From positions 36,607 through 100,606 of the forward strand of contig JAJZTH010000002.1 in assembly GCA_021849075.1 (NCBI GenBank): 64,000 bases of DNA, given 5' to 3'. The DNA comes from Pseudomonadota bacterium (lineage in GTDB: Bacteria; Pseudomonadota; Alphaproteobacteria; Sphingomonadales; Sphingomonadaceae). Position numbers and translations under genes: made by a program. Under the pieces are notes generated by a model. That model saw nothing but the letters and a program-made list of their open reading frames with translations, was not told the DNA's origin and did no database searches. Shown here piece by piece: positions 44,145-56,147 of this stretch. Numbering within the stretch: position 1 is the stretch's first letter; each line of letters starts with the position of its first letter.

Positions 44145-44900
44145 TTATTTTGGTTTTCTGAACCGAAACAGGAAGCGGTCGGTCTTGCCGCGCACCGCCG
44201 GGTCGAACACCAGTTTCGTGTGATCGTCTGCCGGGTTGGCGAGCAGCGGGCTTTGCGCTTCCAGCACAAAGCCGGCCGCAGCAAAATCCGCCTTCACCAC
44301 CGCCGGGTCGATCCGGTGCAGCTTGTCCACGATCGCCCGGGTATCGCCCGGCGCGCCGACATGGTCGATGATCCCCACGATCCCGCCCGGCCTGGTCGCG
44401 GCATAGAGCGTCTTCACGAAAGCGGCCGGATCGGTGCGCGGGATGCCATATTTGGCCGACTGCCAGTACAGGTCGTGATAGCTCATGTTGATGATGCTGA
44501 AGTCGAAGCTGTTCGCAGGCGCGCTGAACGCTTCGAATGGATAGCGCACCCAATCGACCTGCGGCCACCGTGCGAGCAGCGCCGCCCATTTGGGCTTTTC
44601 CTCCTCGCTGGCGTAAAATTGGCTGGGTTCAAAGCCCGTGACCTTGCCCTTCGGTCCCACCGCATCGGCCATGATTTCCGCCCAATAGCCCGATCCGGTC
44701 ATGATGTCGGCCGCCTTCATGCCGGGCTTCAGGCCCAGAAACGTCAGCGTCTCGGCCGGCTTGCGGCTGGCGTCCAGTTCCCGGGCCTCGGCCGGGCGCT
44801 TGGGGTCGGCGATCGCGGCGGCGAAGTCGGCTTTGGCGAAAGCGACGATCGGGTTGGCGATCGCCAGTCCCGTAACTGAAAGTGCGACGATCAGGCGCAT
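44145..44900 (-). CDS. Exported class I SAM-dependent methyltransferase-like protein
   Basis: This 251-residue protein starts with a signal-peptide-like segment (MRLIVALSVTGLAIANPIVAFA) and then a Rossmann methyltransferase core. It has GMKAADIMTGSGYWAEIMADAVG with the AdoMet glycine loop, GKVTGFEP, a later FDFSIINMSYHDLYW and a RPGGIVGIIDH block. It matches a group of predicted methyltransferases that carry export signals. AdoMet is not known to be plentiful in the periplasm, so its job is unclear; it may be an AdoMet-binding protein that is not a catalyst. ATG 44900 is used; an upstream ATG (44915) adds five residues. Confidence 0.85.
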   Translation of the reverse strand: MRLIVALSVTGLAIANPIVAFAKADFAAAIADPKRPAEARELDASRKPAETLTFLGLKPGMKAADIMTGSGYWAEIMADAVGPKGKVTGFEPSQFYASEEEKPKWAALLARWPQVDWVRYPFEAFSAPANSFDFSIINMSYHDLYWQSAKYGIPRTDPAAFVKTLYAATRPGGIVGIIDHVGAPGDTRAIVDKLHRIDPAVVKADFAAAGFVLEAQSPLLANPADDHTKLVFDPAVRGKTDRFLFRFRKPK

Positions 44901-44948
44901 GAACCCCTCCTGCAAAGAGGGCGACCATGCGCCTGCCGCAGCGCCGGT

Positions 44949-46121
44949 TCAACGGCGCGATCTGGCGTCGGTCGATGCCCTTTTACCGTTGGTCGAAGCA
45001 TTGATCGGCCGCTTGTACAGCGCCGCCATCGCTGCCTCCATCTTCGCCCGGTCGACCGACAGGATCACCCGCTGCGCCTGCTCGCCCAGATGCGGGCGAT
45101 AGGCTTGCGTCCAGGATAGCGTGTCGCCATAGGCCGCCGTCTGGCTCGTTTCGAAATCGATCCACAATGTCTCATCCTTCGTCACGATTTCGGGGTTCAG
45201 CCACACCATCGCGACGATTTCGTCCCACATCGGAAATCCGGGGGCGATGCCGGTCTGGAACAGGTCGGTCAGCGGCGTATGTGCGGGCTTCAGCCCATCC
45301 AGAAATTCCCGCGTCCATTGCGTGCCGGTGGACGGGTCGACCGGGATCATGGTGATTTTCTTCCAGGGCGCATGGGCGAAGATCTTCGCCGCTTCCGGAT
45401 CCCAGCGGATATTGAATTCGCGCCGCGGCGAATTGACGAATTCGCGCGCAAACTGCTCGGCCGACGCGCCCTGCAACGTCTGATGCGGCGCCAGGCTGCC
45501 GCCCATATAGACGATTTCCTTCACATTGGCGGCAAAGCTGGGGTCCAGGCTCTGGGCGATGGCGACATTGGTCATGGGGCCGGTTGCGAACAGGGTGATC
45601 TGCCCCGGATGCGCCTTCACCATCCGCACCATGAAGGCGGCCGCGATCTCCGCACTGGGCTTGCTGGTCGGATTGCCGATCGGCAGGTTCGGCACCTTGG
45701 TCGGGTCGGTCGATCCGGGATGATCCTGAATCGTGTCGCCCGGCCAGTAATCGGTCCACGGCCCCTTGAACACCAGCCGGCCATATTGCCCTTCCCAGCG
45801 CTTCGTCGCCTCCGCGCTGTTGAGCAGGGGGAAGGTCGCGCCCGGCACCACCGGCACATCGGTCCGCCCCAATATCTCCAGCGTGCGCAGCGCATAGGCG
45901 GTCGCCGTATCGCGCCACACCGATCCGCTGGTCGTGGTGATGCCCAGCACCTCCACATCCGGGCTTTGCAGCAGCAACAACGGCACACCGTTAAGGCCGA
46001 TCATGTCATCGTCGACAATCACCAGCCGCTTCGCCGCCACCGGCGCGGCCGGCTTCGCGTCCACATCCTGCACGCCCGTCACCAACGTCAGTGCGCCCAA
46101 TATCGCCATCATCCATCGCAT
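44949..46121 (-). CDS. Exported nucleoside hydrolase-like protein
   Basis: This 390-residue protein belongs to the inosine-uridine nucleoside hydrolase family: signal peptide (residues 1-22), then VIVDDDMIGLNGVPLLLL, GITTTSGS, GPMTNVA and RWDPEAAKIF blocks. The calcium-binding loop, usually DTDPGxDDA, reads DDDMIGLNG (D37-G45), so the two last aspartates are replaced by L43 and N44. Activity may be altered, or the group may use a different substrate. The C-terminal tail (after about 375) is basic and low-complexity. It sits 48 bases from the exported methyltransferase gene, same strand. Confidence 0.87.
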   Translation of the reverse strand: MRWMMAILGALTLVTGVQDVDAKPAAPVAAKRLVIVDDDMIGLNGVPLLLLQSPDVEVLGITTTSGSVWRDTATAYALRTLEILGRTDVPVVPGATFPLLNSAEATKRWEGQYGRLVFKGPWTDYWPGDTIQDHPGSTDPTKVPNLPIGNPTSKPSAEIAAAFMVRMVKAHPGQITLFATGPMTNVAIAQSLDPSFAANVKEIVYMGGSLAPHQTLQGASAEQFAREFVNSPRREFNIRWDPEAAKIFAHAPWKKITMIPVDPSTGTQWTREFLDGLKPAHTPLTDLFQTGIAPGFPMWDEIVAMVWLNPEIVTKDETLWIDFETSQTAAYGDTLSWTQAYRPHLGEQAQRVILSVDRAKMEAAMAALYKRPINASTNGKRASTDARSRR

Positions 46122-46162
46122 GTCCGCGCACCCCCATTTCGCTTCGTGCCGCCGCCTGTTAG

Positions 46163-47442
<1,280 letters not shown>

Positions 47443-47449
47443 AGGGAAA

Positions 47450-47770
47450 TCAGGCGGCGCGGCGATTGATCCGCGCCAGTTCTTCGCCATGGGCGCGCCG
47501 TTCCTCCTCCAGATCATAATCGATCTGAAGGCCAAGGAAAAAGCCTTCGCTCATCCCGAAATAGCGGGCCAGCCGCAGGTCGCTATTGGCGTCGATCGGT
47601 GCGGTTTCGGCAAGGATGGCCTCCAGCCGGTGATGCTCGATACCCGCGCCATCGACCACCTCATTTGTCGGAATGTCGCTGCCAATCAGAAAATCCTCAC
47701 GCAAGATCGCGCCGGGATGGACATTGTCCAACCGGTCCTCATCCTCAGTGATAGTCCTCGATTCGGACAT
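47450..47770 (-). CDS. higA: HigA-family antitoxin
   Basis: This 106-residue HTH protein fits HigA: VHPGAILREDFL near residue 17, then an HTH of the XRE type and ARYFGMSEGFFLGLQIDYDLEEE near the end. It binds and blocks the HigB toxin and represses the operon. The N-terminal ~15 residues are extra. The gene overlaps higB by 26 bases, with the toxin first, as usual for higBA. The HTH body and spacing are intact. Confidence 0.93.
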   Translation of the reverse strand: MSESRTITEDEDRLDNVHPGAILREDFLIGSDIPTNEVVDGAGIEHHRLEAILAETAPIDANSDLRLARYFGMSEGFFLGLQIDYDLEEERRAHGEELARINRRAA

Positions 47771-48026
47771 TTTCTGCGCCTCCGTCAGACCAGTTGAACG
47801 TGATGCGCCACTGGTCGTTGATCCGCAGACTATATCGTGAAGGTGTGAAGCCTTTCAACTGCTCGAACCGATTTCCCGTCGGCACGCGCAGATCATACAG
47901 ATTAAGGGTGCGATGTATCTGCCGCATCTTCCGTCGCGCCGTTTGCTGAATGTCGGGCGGCAGCTTGCGGCTGCGTTGGCCAAGCCAGACCTTTTCGGTT
48001 TCGGGATCGGCGAAGGAGCGGATCAT
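47745..48026 (-). CDS. higB: HigB-family toxin (ribosome-dependent mRNase)
   Basis: This 93-residue protein of the RelE/HigB type cleaves mRNA on the ribosome. MIRSFADPETEKVW at the start, LKGFTPSRYSLRINDQWRITF with conserved arginines, and the ending VRIEDYH are family marks. The frame is intact and the antitoxin overlaps its 3' end. The ATG at 48026 lies 117 bases from uvrB; the gap holds nothing else that I can name. Confidence 0.94.
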   Translation of the reverse strand: MIRSFADPETEKVWLGQRSRKLPPDIQQTARRKMRQIHRTLNLYDLRVPTGNRFEQLKGFTPSRYSLRINDQWRITFNWSDGGAENVRIEDYH

Positions 48027-48143
48027 AACGGCATATTCCCACAGGACGACAATCTAATCTGGCGCAACTTGCAGCAGATTTGAATCGACGTTTACCGTCA
48101 TGGCAGGCCAGCCGTCCAAGGCGTAGCCCGGTAACAGCCCGTC

Positions 48144-50327
<2,184 letters not shown>

Positions 50328-50377
50328 GGGCGCAATATGGGGGCTTTGGGCTGCGACGCAATTGGCGGCGCTTATGG

Positions 50378-50806
50378 TCAGGGTTTCAATTCGAATGCGG
50401 TCTTGGGCATGGGCGGATAGACGATAGGCTTGTCGCCGAAACGGGCGCGCAGGGCGGTCTGGCGCCTTTCTTCATCAATGACTTCCACGTCCACCTCGTC
50501 GGGATATCGGAAGCTGACCTCGAACTTTCCGCCCTTGATCTCATATTCCAGAATTGACCAGCGCTTGATTCCGCCTTCCTCGGACTCGGTATACCAGGCT
50601 TCCCAAAGAAGATCGGACAGAAGCCTGCTCCCATCGAGATTTCTGATCTGCTGGCCTTCATCCTTGAAGACATTGGGGCTGATCCACCTGTCGCCGATCT
50701 CGACATAGAGAAAAATGCCATCGGGGTTGCCGCCGACGATCTCGACCAGTTCCACGCCAATCTCGTTGAAGAGCGGCCCCAAAATATCGAACTTATCTTT
50801 TGCCAT
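50378..50806 (-). CDS. YezG/DUF600-like immunity protein
   Basis: This 142-residue acidic protein resembles the YezG (DUF600) immunity family: [23 protein letters not shown] near the start, then [41 protein letters not shown]. YezG proteins protect against YeeF-type nuclease toxins. It starts inside the last 14 bases of the upstream toxin gene, whose C-terminal domain is an NS_2-type nuclease, exactly the pairing known for YeeF-YezG. The family match is by pattern. Confidence 0.75.
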   Translation of the reverse strand: MAKDKFDILGPLFNEIGVELVEIVGGNPDGIFLYVEIGDRWISPNVFKDEGQQIRNLDGSRLLSDLLWEAWYTESEEGGIKRWSILEYEIKGGKFEVSFRYPDEVDVEVIDEERRQTALRARFGDKPIVYPPMPKTAFELKP

Positions 50807-51785
50807 CTTTGGCGCCTTTCGCTTCGTTCTGGAATTCTTTGAAGGACTTTCGGCCATCGACATACCAGGCGACGATGAGGTGATAAGGACGTTTCGACTC
50901 TCCGTGGTAAAGCGGTTCGATAACCACAAAGACCTTGTGCCCGGCGCGTAATTCCCCGGCCCATTTATCTTCCATGACACGATAGGCACCGCGGTTGAAA
51001 CTTGCATCCTGAGCGAAATGGTTGAAGCTGTCGCGGGGGCCGTTGAAGCGAGCAGCAATGTAATGGCCGCCATCGTCGCTGGCCAGCCGATCGGGCTTTC
51101 CCGCCTCGGCCTGATTGCGGCGTGAGCGCACGGCCTTCTCCGCCAGAGACAATTGACCAAATGTCTTCCGATTGCGCGCAATGACATCGATATGGAAATC
51201 ATAGCCATTCTTCGTCTCCCGCTTCCAGTTCGTGTTGAGCGTCTGGCTGTCGAGTGATGGCGGATTGGCGACATTCGGCGGCAATCCGCCATGTGTGTCC
51301 ATATAATGGGCCAGCGCGACGAACTTGTTCTTGGCTGTTCGCCCTGCATCCAGATAGGCTTGGTGCGGCAGCTTGATCTGTTGGCCCACCCTGAGCGGCT
51401 GATCGACCGACTGCCCGTTGAGCCAGGCCAGATCGCGTGCGGTCAATCCTTTGCGCCGCGCCGCGACCCGCGCAAGCGAATCTCCCGATTGCACGGTATA
51501 GAGCGCATAATTGTCGGGATGATCGGCGCGATTACGGCTGCGGTCCGGCGCGTCGGCTTTACCGCCGGGCGCGGGCGGGATGGGTGTTCTGGCCGGGCGG
51601 GCCATCCTCGCAGCATTCGATTGGCCATCCCCTCCCGGGACATAGCGCCCCTGTCCCGCAAAGGTGAAGCGGCCATCCTCCTCGTCATGCCAGGGATTAT
51701 ATTTCACTTCTATGTCGGCCGGCGCGATCCGGCGTCCGGTACGCAGATAAAGCGTGAAAGCGGCTCTTTCTCCAGATTGCTGCAT
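50793..51785 (-). CDS. LysM-NS_2 nuclease polymorphic toxin
   Basis: This 330-residue protein has three parts. The N-terminus (1-50) includes a YNPWHDEEDGRFTFAGQG motif (29-46). A LysM peptidoglycan-binding domain spans 94-139 (YTVQSGDSLARVAARRKGL...RVGQQIKLP). The C-terminus (about 197-312) is a DNA/RNA non-specific endonuclease of the NS_2 type, with DDGGHYIAARF (237-247, catalytic H241), FNRGAY (N264) and KRPYHLIVAWYVDGR. It has no signal peptide and no secretion gene nearby. An overlapping gene for a YezG-like protein follows, which supports a toxin-immunity pair used against rival bacteria or phage. Confidence 0.8.
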   Translation of the reverse strand: MQQSGERAAFTLYLRTGRRIAPADIEVKYNPWHDEEDGRFTFAGQGRYVPGGDGQSNAARMARPARTPIPPAPGGKADAPDRSRNRADHPDNYALYTVQSGDSLARVAARRKGLTARDLAWLNGQSVDQPLRVGQQIKLPHQAYLDAGRTAKNKFVALAHYMDTHGGLPPNVANPPSLDSQTLNTNWKRETKNGYDFHIDVIARNRKTFGQLSLAEKAVRSRRNQAEAGKPDRLASDDGGHYIAARFNGPRDSFNHFAQDASFNRGAYRVMEDKWAGELRAGHKVFVVIEPLYHGESKRPYHLIVAWYVDGRKSFKEFQNEAKGAKDGKR

Positions 51786-51927
51786 CCGCTGTCCCCCCCA
51801 AATCCCATTCTCTGCCTATCACGGGCCTTGGAACAAAGCAAGAACAAATTAAACAAAGCCCATGTCATTGAACCGGCGCGCGGCCTTGTTATGTTTGGAA
51901 CAGGGCAGGAAAACAGGGAGGATGATC

Positions 51928-52482
51928 ATGCGCGCGACAATGCTGATGCTGGCGCTTCTTACGGCGGGACTTGCCGCCTGCAATGAGAAGCCCGGCGACA
52001 AGGTCGGCAACATTGCCGCGACCGACGCCATGAGCAAGGCAGAGGTGAAGGCGCAGGTCGACAAGGTGCAGTTGAAGCCCGGTCAGTGGGAAGGACGCTT
52101 CACCGTGCAGGATATCGACATGCCCCAGGCATCGGCTGGCATGAAGGATCAGATGAAGAGCATGATGAGCCAGACCTCGCTCAAATATTGCGTGACGCCT
52201 GAACAGGCCGCCAATCCCAGCGGCGAAATGTTCGCCGGGCAGGAGAATAAGAACTGCACCTATGGCGGGTTCGAGGCGAAGGGCGGCGCGGTGAAGGGGC
52301 AGGTGTCGTGCAAGTCGCAAGGCGGCACGATGAACGCCGTCATGTCGGGCACTTATGCGCCTGAACATTATGCCATGGATATGGACATGAAGATGGCGGG
52401 CGGCCCCAATGGCATGACCATGGCCATGACCGCCCGCTCGGAAGGCACATGGATCGGGTCGGAGTGTGTGACGGATAAGTGA
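51928..52482 (+). CDS. DUF3617 lipoprotein
   Basis: This 184-residue protein has a lipobox LAAC (C16) and a DUF3617 body: LKPGQWEGRFTVQDIDMP, then YCVTPEQAANP and an NCTYGGFEAKGG block with paired cysteines. DUF3617 proteins are frequent, uncharacterised, sphingomonad envelope lipoproteins. ATG 51928 was chosen because a GGGAGG site lies 6 bases upstream; an ATG at 51922 is the alternative. A second copy of the family is at 52837. Confidence 0.87.
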   Translation: MRATMLMLALLTAGLAACNEKPGDKVGNIAATDAMSKAEVKAQVDKVQLKPGQWEGRFTVQDIDMPQASAGMKDQMKSMMSQTSLKYCVTPEQAANPSGEMFAGQENKNCTYGGFEAKGGAVKGQVSCKSQGGTMNAVMSGTYAPEHYAMDMDMKMAGGPNGMTMAMTARSEGTWIGSECVTDK

Positions 52483-52488
52483 TCGCCC

Positions 52489-52767
52489 TTGACTGATCCG
52501 CCGGCATCCTGCTGGCTGTGCGGTCGGCCATTGGGGCGGCGGGTGGAATGGCATCATCCGCTGCCCAAAAGCCGGGGCGGCCGCGCGGTGGAGCCGCTCC
52601 ATCCGATCTGCCACCGCACCATCCATGCGACGCTGACCAACGCACAGCTGGCGCGCGCCTACACCGAGGCCGCCGCGCTGCGCGCCCAGCCCGATTTGGC
52701 GCGCTTCCTCGGCTGGATCGCGGACAAGCCGCCGGACTTCCATGCGCCCACCCGCCGTCGCCGCTGA
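52489..52767 (+). CDS. HNH-motif small protein
   Basis: This 92-residue protein has a CWLC zinc knuckle and an HNH-type core: VEWHHPLPKSRGGRAVEPLHPICHRTIHATL. Such domains cut nucleic acids, but many small HNH proteins of this kind are uncharacterised housekeeping nucleases. It starts with TTG at 52489, 6 bases after the first DUF3617 gene. A downstream start would remove part of the zinc knuckle. Confidence 0.75.
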   Translation: MTDPPASCWLCGRPLGRRVEWHHPLPKSRGGRAVEPLHPICHRTIHATLTNAQLARAYTEAAALRAQPDLARFLGWIADKPPDFHAPTRRRR

Positions 52768-52836
52768 TTTCCGCTTGCGCTTTGCTGCCGGCCGGTAGAG
52801 CGTCGCGGCTGGACGACAAGAAACAGGGAAGAGGAT

Positions 52837-53355
52837 ATGCGAAAGACTGTGCGTGCGGCGGTTCCGCTCGTGGCGACTCTGGTCCTGACTGCGTGCGGCA
52901 GCGATCCGGCGCCCGCGCCGGAGGCGCAGGAAGCGCCGGTCGCGATGCAGGCCGGCCAATGGACGCTGACTCGCAAGACCACCGGCTTCAACACCCCCAC
53001 CGTTACGCCGGCCGAATATCAGGCGGCGCTCAAGCAAGTGGGCGAGGACAGGCTGTGCATCGCGATCGACAAGGACGGCCTGCCCGATGCCGATGCGCTG
53101 GCGGGCGCGGAAGGAACGGCCTGCACCTATAAGGACAAGATGGCGCGCAAGGGACGGCTGATCGCCACGCTGGCCTGCACGGCGGGCGCGGGCACATCGG
53201 AAATCACGGTAGAGGGCAATTATACCGCCGATACGCTGACCCTGGGCACCACCATGACGAAGACGGAAGGGGGCAAGCCCGTCTTGCGCACCACCCATGA
53301 TCTGACCGGTACGCGCACCGGCGATTGCCCGGCGGGGGCCAAGCCCGCGGGCTGA
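52837..53355 (+). CDS. DUF3617 lipoprotein, second copy
   Basis: This 172-residue protein begins with a lipobox LTAC (C20) and continues as a DUF3617-like domain: MQAGQWTLTRKTTGFNTP, then LCIAIDKDGLPDADAL, CTYKDKMARKGRL and TEGGKPVLRTTHDLTGTRTGDCP, with matching cysteine spacing to the gene at 51928. The two are divergent paralogues flanking an HNH gene. The ATG has an AGGAGG-type ribosome site (GAAGAGG). Confidence 0.87.
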   Translation: MRKTVRAAVPLVATLVLTACGSDPAPAPEAQEAPVAMQAGQWTLTRKTTGFNTPTVTPAEYQAALKQVGEDRLCIAIDKDGLPDADALAGAEGTACTYKDKMARKGRLIATLACTAGAGTSEITVEGNYTADTLTLGTTMTKTEGGKPVLRTTHDLTGTRTGDCPAGAKPAG

Positions 53356-53361
53356 TCCCCC

Positions 53362-54579
53362 TTATTCCAGCGCGCGCATCGCCCGGTCGTCGCACTGCTT
53401 GCGGCCGATGGAGACGGGGCTGACCGTCGGCACCAGCAGCGACTGGCCGATCCGCAACGGGGCGAAGCGCTTGCGCTCTATCCCTGCGCAGCGCAGCGCC
53501 AGCTCCAGCATCCGGGGTGGCGTGTCCCATTGTTCGTAGGACAGGCGGAATGTCCCCCAATGGATGGGAATGGCGGTCGAAGCGCCCAGCCGCCGGAACA
53601 CCTCCACCGCCTGCACCGGGCCTATATGCGCGTCCGACTGCATCTGCCCCTTCCAGAAGCGAAAGGCGCCGATCGGGATCAGCGCCAGCCGGATCGGGCC
53701 ATAGCGCCGCGCCTCGATCGGCCAGCCCATGTCGCCCGCCCCGGTGTCTCCGGCGAAGAAGATGTTGCCCGCCCGCGTTTCGATTACGAAGCTGGACCAC
53801 AGGGCGCGGTTGCGGTCGGTGCCCCAGCGGCTGCCCCAATGATGGTTGCGGGTCACATGGACCTGATAATCGGGGCAATGTTCATAATTGCCGCACTGGA
53901 TCACGGCATGAGGGGCCAGGCCGCTCAAGGCCGCGCCGCTGACCGACTGGCCCCAGTCCAATGCGGTGGCGGGAATCCCCTGCGCCTTCAATATCGCGTC
54001 ATTGCCCAAGCTGGTGACGATCTTCGGCCGGTCCCGGTCCCACAGTCGTTTCAGCGTGGGCAGGTCCATATGGTCATAATGATTGTGGCTCAGCAGGATC
54101 AGGTCGATCTTGGGCAGGTCGTCAAACCTAATGCCCGGCTGCGCCACCCGCTTTGGTCCCAGCGGCGGGAACGGGCTGGCATAATCGGACCAGATCGGAT
54201 CGGTCAGGATGTTGAGGCCCGCCGCCTGCACCAGCACGGTCGCATGGCCGACCCAGGTCGCCACCATGCCACGCGGCGCGGCGAAGGGGGCGGGGCGCGC
54301 AGGCTTGACCGCGATCGCCTCGGGCCATGGCGGCCGGTCGTCATGGCCCAGCAGCCAGCGGGCGATGAAGCCCTGCCGACTGGCGCCCGGCGGGGCTGGC
54401 AGATCGATCACGCCGTCGGGATTGAAGAAATGCGCGCCGTCATAATGGCGGCTCACCGGTCCCTGATAATAGACGCGGTCCAGAAAGGGCGGAATGATCG
54501 TGACCGCCAGACAGAGCGCAACGATCAGGAACAGCAGCGCGACCCCTGCGCCTCTGGCGATGCTGACAAGACGACCCAT
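53362..54579 (-). CDS. MBL-fold metallo-hydrolase (UlaG/NAPE-PLD-like)
   Basis: This 405-residue protein has an N-terminal membrane anchor (about 8-29) and a metallo-beta-lactamase fold. The motifs are GHATVLVQAAGLNILTDPIW, SHNHYDHMD (HxHxDH), FAGDTGAGDM and IPIHWGTFRLS. The order and the WGSRW motif resemble NAPE-phospholipase-D-like and UlaG-type enzymes, so a phospholipid or sugar-ester substrate is possible. ATG 54579 was chosen because it starts the anchor; a longer frame adds a poor N-terminus. It converges with the second DUF3617 gene. Confidence 0.9.
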   Translation of the reverse strand: MGRLVSIARGAGVALLFLIVALCLAVTIIPPFLDRVYYQGPVSRHYDGAHFFNPDGVIDLPAPPGASRQGFIARWLLGHDDRPPWPEAIAVKPARPAPFAAPRGMVATWVGHATVLVQAAGLNILTDPIWSDYASPFPPLGPKRVAQPGIRFDDLPKIDLILLSHNHYDHMDLPTLKRLWDRDRPKIVTSLGNDAILKAQGIPATALDWGQSVSGAALSGLAPHAVIQCGNYEHCPDYQVHVTRNHHWGSRWGTDRNRALWSSFVIETRAGNIFFAGDTGAGDMGWPIEARRYGPIRLALIPIGAFRFWKGQMQSDAHIGPVQAVEVFRRLGASTAIPIHWGTFRLSYEQWDTPPRMLELALRCAGIERKRFAPLRIGQSLLVPTVSPVSIGRKQCDDRAMRALE

Positions 54580-54737
54580 GTTGCTCCCCAAGGCGACGGT
54601 TCCTGCGACATAGCGCGCAATGGCGCGGCGGCAAGGGGCGGATAAAACTGCCTGATCTCGATCAAGCGCGCGCCCAAGACCGGAACCGCTCTTCGCGCCT
54701 GGCATTGTTCAGCGCATCCTCATGCCGGAGCCGCTCC

Positions 54738-54983
54738 ATGTCCTTCACCCAGCTCGATCCGCCTCTGCCCATCCATGTCGAAGGAAAAGGGAAGGGCTAT
54801 GCCTTTGCCGTCATCGACTATGGCCAGGAACATAATCTGATCTGGGTGACGGGGCTTAGCGATTCGGGAGAAATCTGGTGCGCGCCCAATCCGTTGGTGC
54901 GGCTGGAAAATAACTGGACCATGGGCCGCAAGGCGGCACCCGACATGCCCGAACGGATGATGCGGCTGGCCGGCGGCGCCTGA
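54738..54983 (+). CDS. Small hypothetical protein
   Basis: This 81-residue protein is not recognised. It has no signal peptide or membrane segment. It contains the recurring phrase YAFAVIDYGQEHNLIWVTGLSDSGEIWCAPNPLVRLENNW, with mixed beta strands and two tryptophans. Proteins like this are seen in related genomes without a function. It starts with ATG 54738. The base use matches its neighbours. Confidence 0.75.
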   Translation: MSFTQLDPPLPIHVEGKGKGYAFAVIDYGQEHNLIWVTGLSDSGEIWCAPNPLVRLENNWTMGRKAAPDMPERMMRLAGGA

Positions 54984-55057
54984 CGCCGCAGGGCAATTGC
55001 CCGATGCGCTGCGAAGCTGTCTGGCAAGCATCATACAGCTTTGTTATCCTGCCTCCC

Positions 55058-56116
55058 ATGACGGGGGAACTGGACGCGGCGGGAGACGCCATCACGGGAG
55101 CGATGCTGGCGCGCGCGGTTGAGCCGGGCCATGGCGAATCGCATGATGCAGGGCATGGCGCCTGCCTCAATTGCGGCGCGGCGGTGACGGACAATTATTG
55201 CGGCCATTGCGGGCAGGCCGCGCACATCCATCGCAGCTTCGCCGCCATCGGCCATGATCTGGCGCATGGCGTGCTGCATTTCGAAGGCAAGATCTGGACG
55301 ACCCTGCCCGAACTGGCGATCCGGCCAGGCACACTGACGCGGCGCTATATCCATGGCGAGCGGGCGAAATTCGTGTCTCCCTTCGCCCTGTTCCTCTTCT
55401 CCGCCTTCCTCATGTACGCGATCTTCTCGCTCACCAGCCATAGCGGCACGAGCGATGCGGTCAGGGGGGTGAGGATGGATGTGGGCGCGCAGGCCGAACT
55501 GCGCAAGGAACAGGACAAGGCCGACGCCCATATTCGCGAGATTGAGGCGCAACTTAAAGCGCCCGGCCTGTCGGCGGCGCGCAAGGAGGCGCTGACCGAA
55601 AATCTGACCGACGCCCGCGCGGAGCGCAAGGCGCTGACGCTGGCCGGCGACCTCACCGACTCGCTGGTGGGCGAAGGGGTGAATGGCGGCATCGCCAAAA
55701 CGGTGGGCAAGGCGGTGAGCGCGGCGGCGGAAAATCCGGAGTTCGCTTATTATAAGCTCAAGGCCAACGCCTATAAATTCTCCTGGGCGCTGATCCTCAT
55801 CTCGCTGCCCTTCCTGTGGCTGCTCTTTCCCTTCAGCCGCCGCTACAAAATGTACGACCATGCGATCTACGTCACTTACTCGATCGCCTTCATGTCGCTG
55901 CTTTTCTCGCTCTCGATGCTGCTGACCGCCGTGCATGTCACCAGCGGACTGGTGACGCTGGCGCTGCTGCTGTTCGCCGCCTGGCACATGTATCGCCAGT
56001 TCAAGGATGCCTATGCTCTGTCGCGGGCCAGTGCGCTGCTGCGCCTGCCCTTGCTCTATGGCTTTGCCTGCGTGTCGCTTTCGCTCTTCTTCACTTTCCT
56101 GGTGATGATGGGGTGA
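55058..56116 (+). CDS. DUF3667 membrane protein
   Basis: This 352-residue protein has an N-terminal double zinc ribbon (CLNCGAAVTDNYCGHCGQ, near residue 34), then a DUF3667 region with RPGTLTRRYIHGERAKFVSPFALFLFSAFLMYAIF. It has a charged coiled-coil section (about 145-200, with KEQDKADAHIREIEAQLK), and four membrane segments. DUF3667 proteins are integral membrane proteins of unknown function. ATG 55058 was preferred over an upstream ATG at 55004, since the family begins just before the zinc ribbon; no clear ribosome site precedes either. Confidence 0.87.
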   Translation: MTGELDAAGDAITGAMLARAVEPGHGESHDAGHGACLNCGAAVTDNYCGHCGQAAHIHRSFAAIGHDLAHGVLHFEGKIWTTLPELAIRPGTLTRRYIHGERAKFVSPFALFLFSAFLMYAIFSLTSHSGTSDAVRGVRMDVGAQAELRKEQDKADAHIREIEAQLKAPGLSAARKEALTENLTDARAERKALTLAGDLTDSLVGEGVNGGIAKTVGKAVSAAAENPEFAYYKLKANAYKFSWALILISLPFLWLLFPFSRRYKMYDHAIYVTYSIAFMSLLFSLSMLLTAVHVTSGLVTLALLLFAAWHMYRQFKDAYALSRASALLRLPLLYGFACVSLSLFFTFLVMMG

Positions 56117-56147
56117 CGCGGCGGGTCCGCCCTGTATGAGGGTGGGC

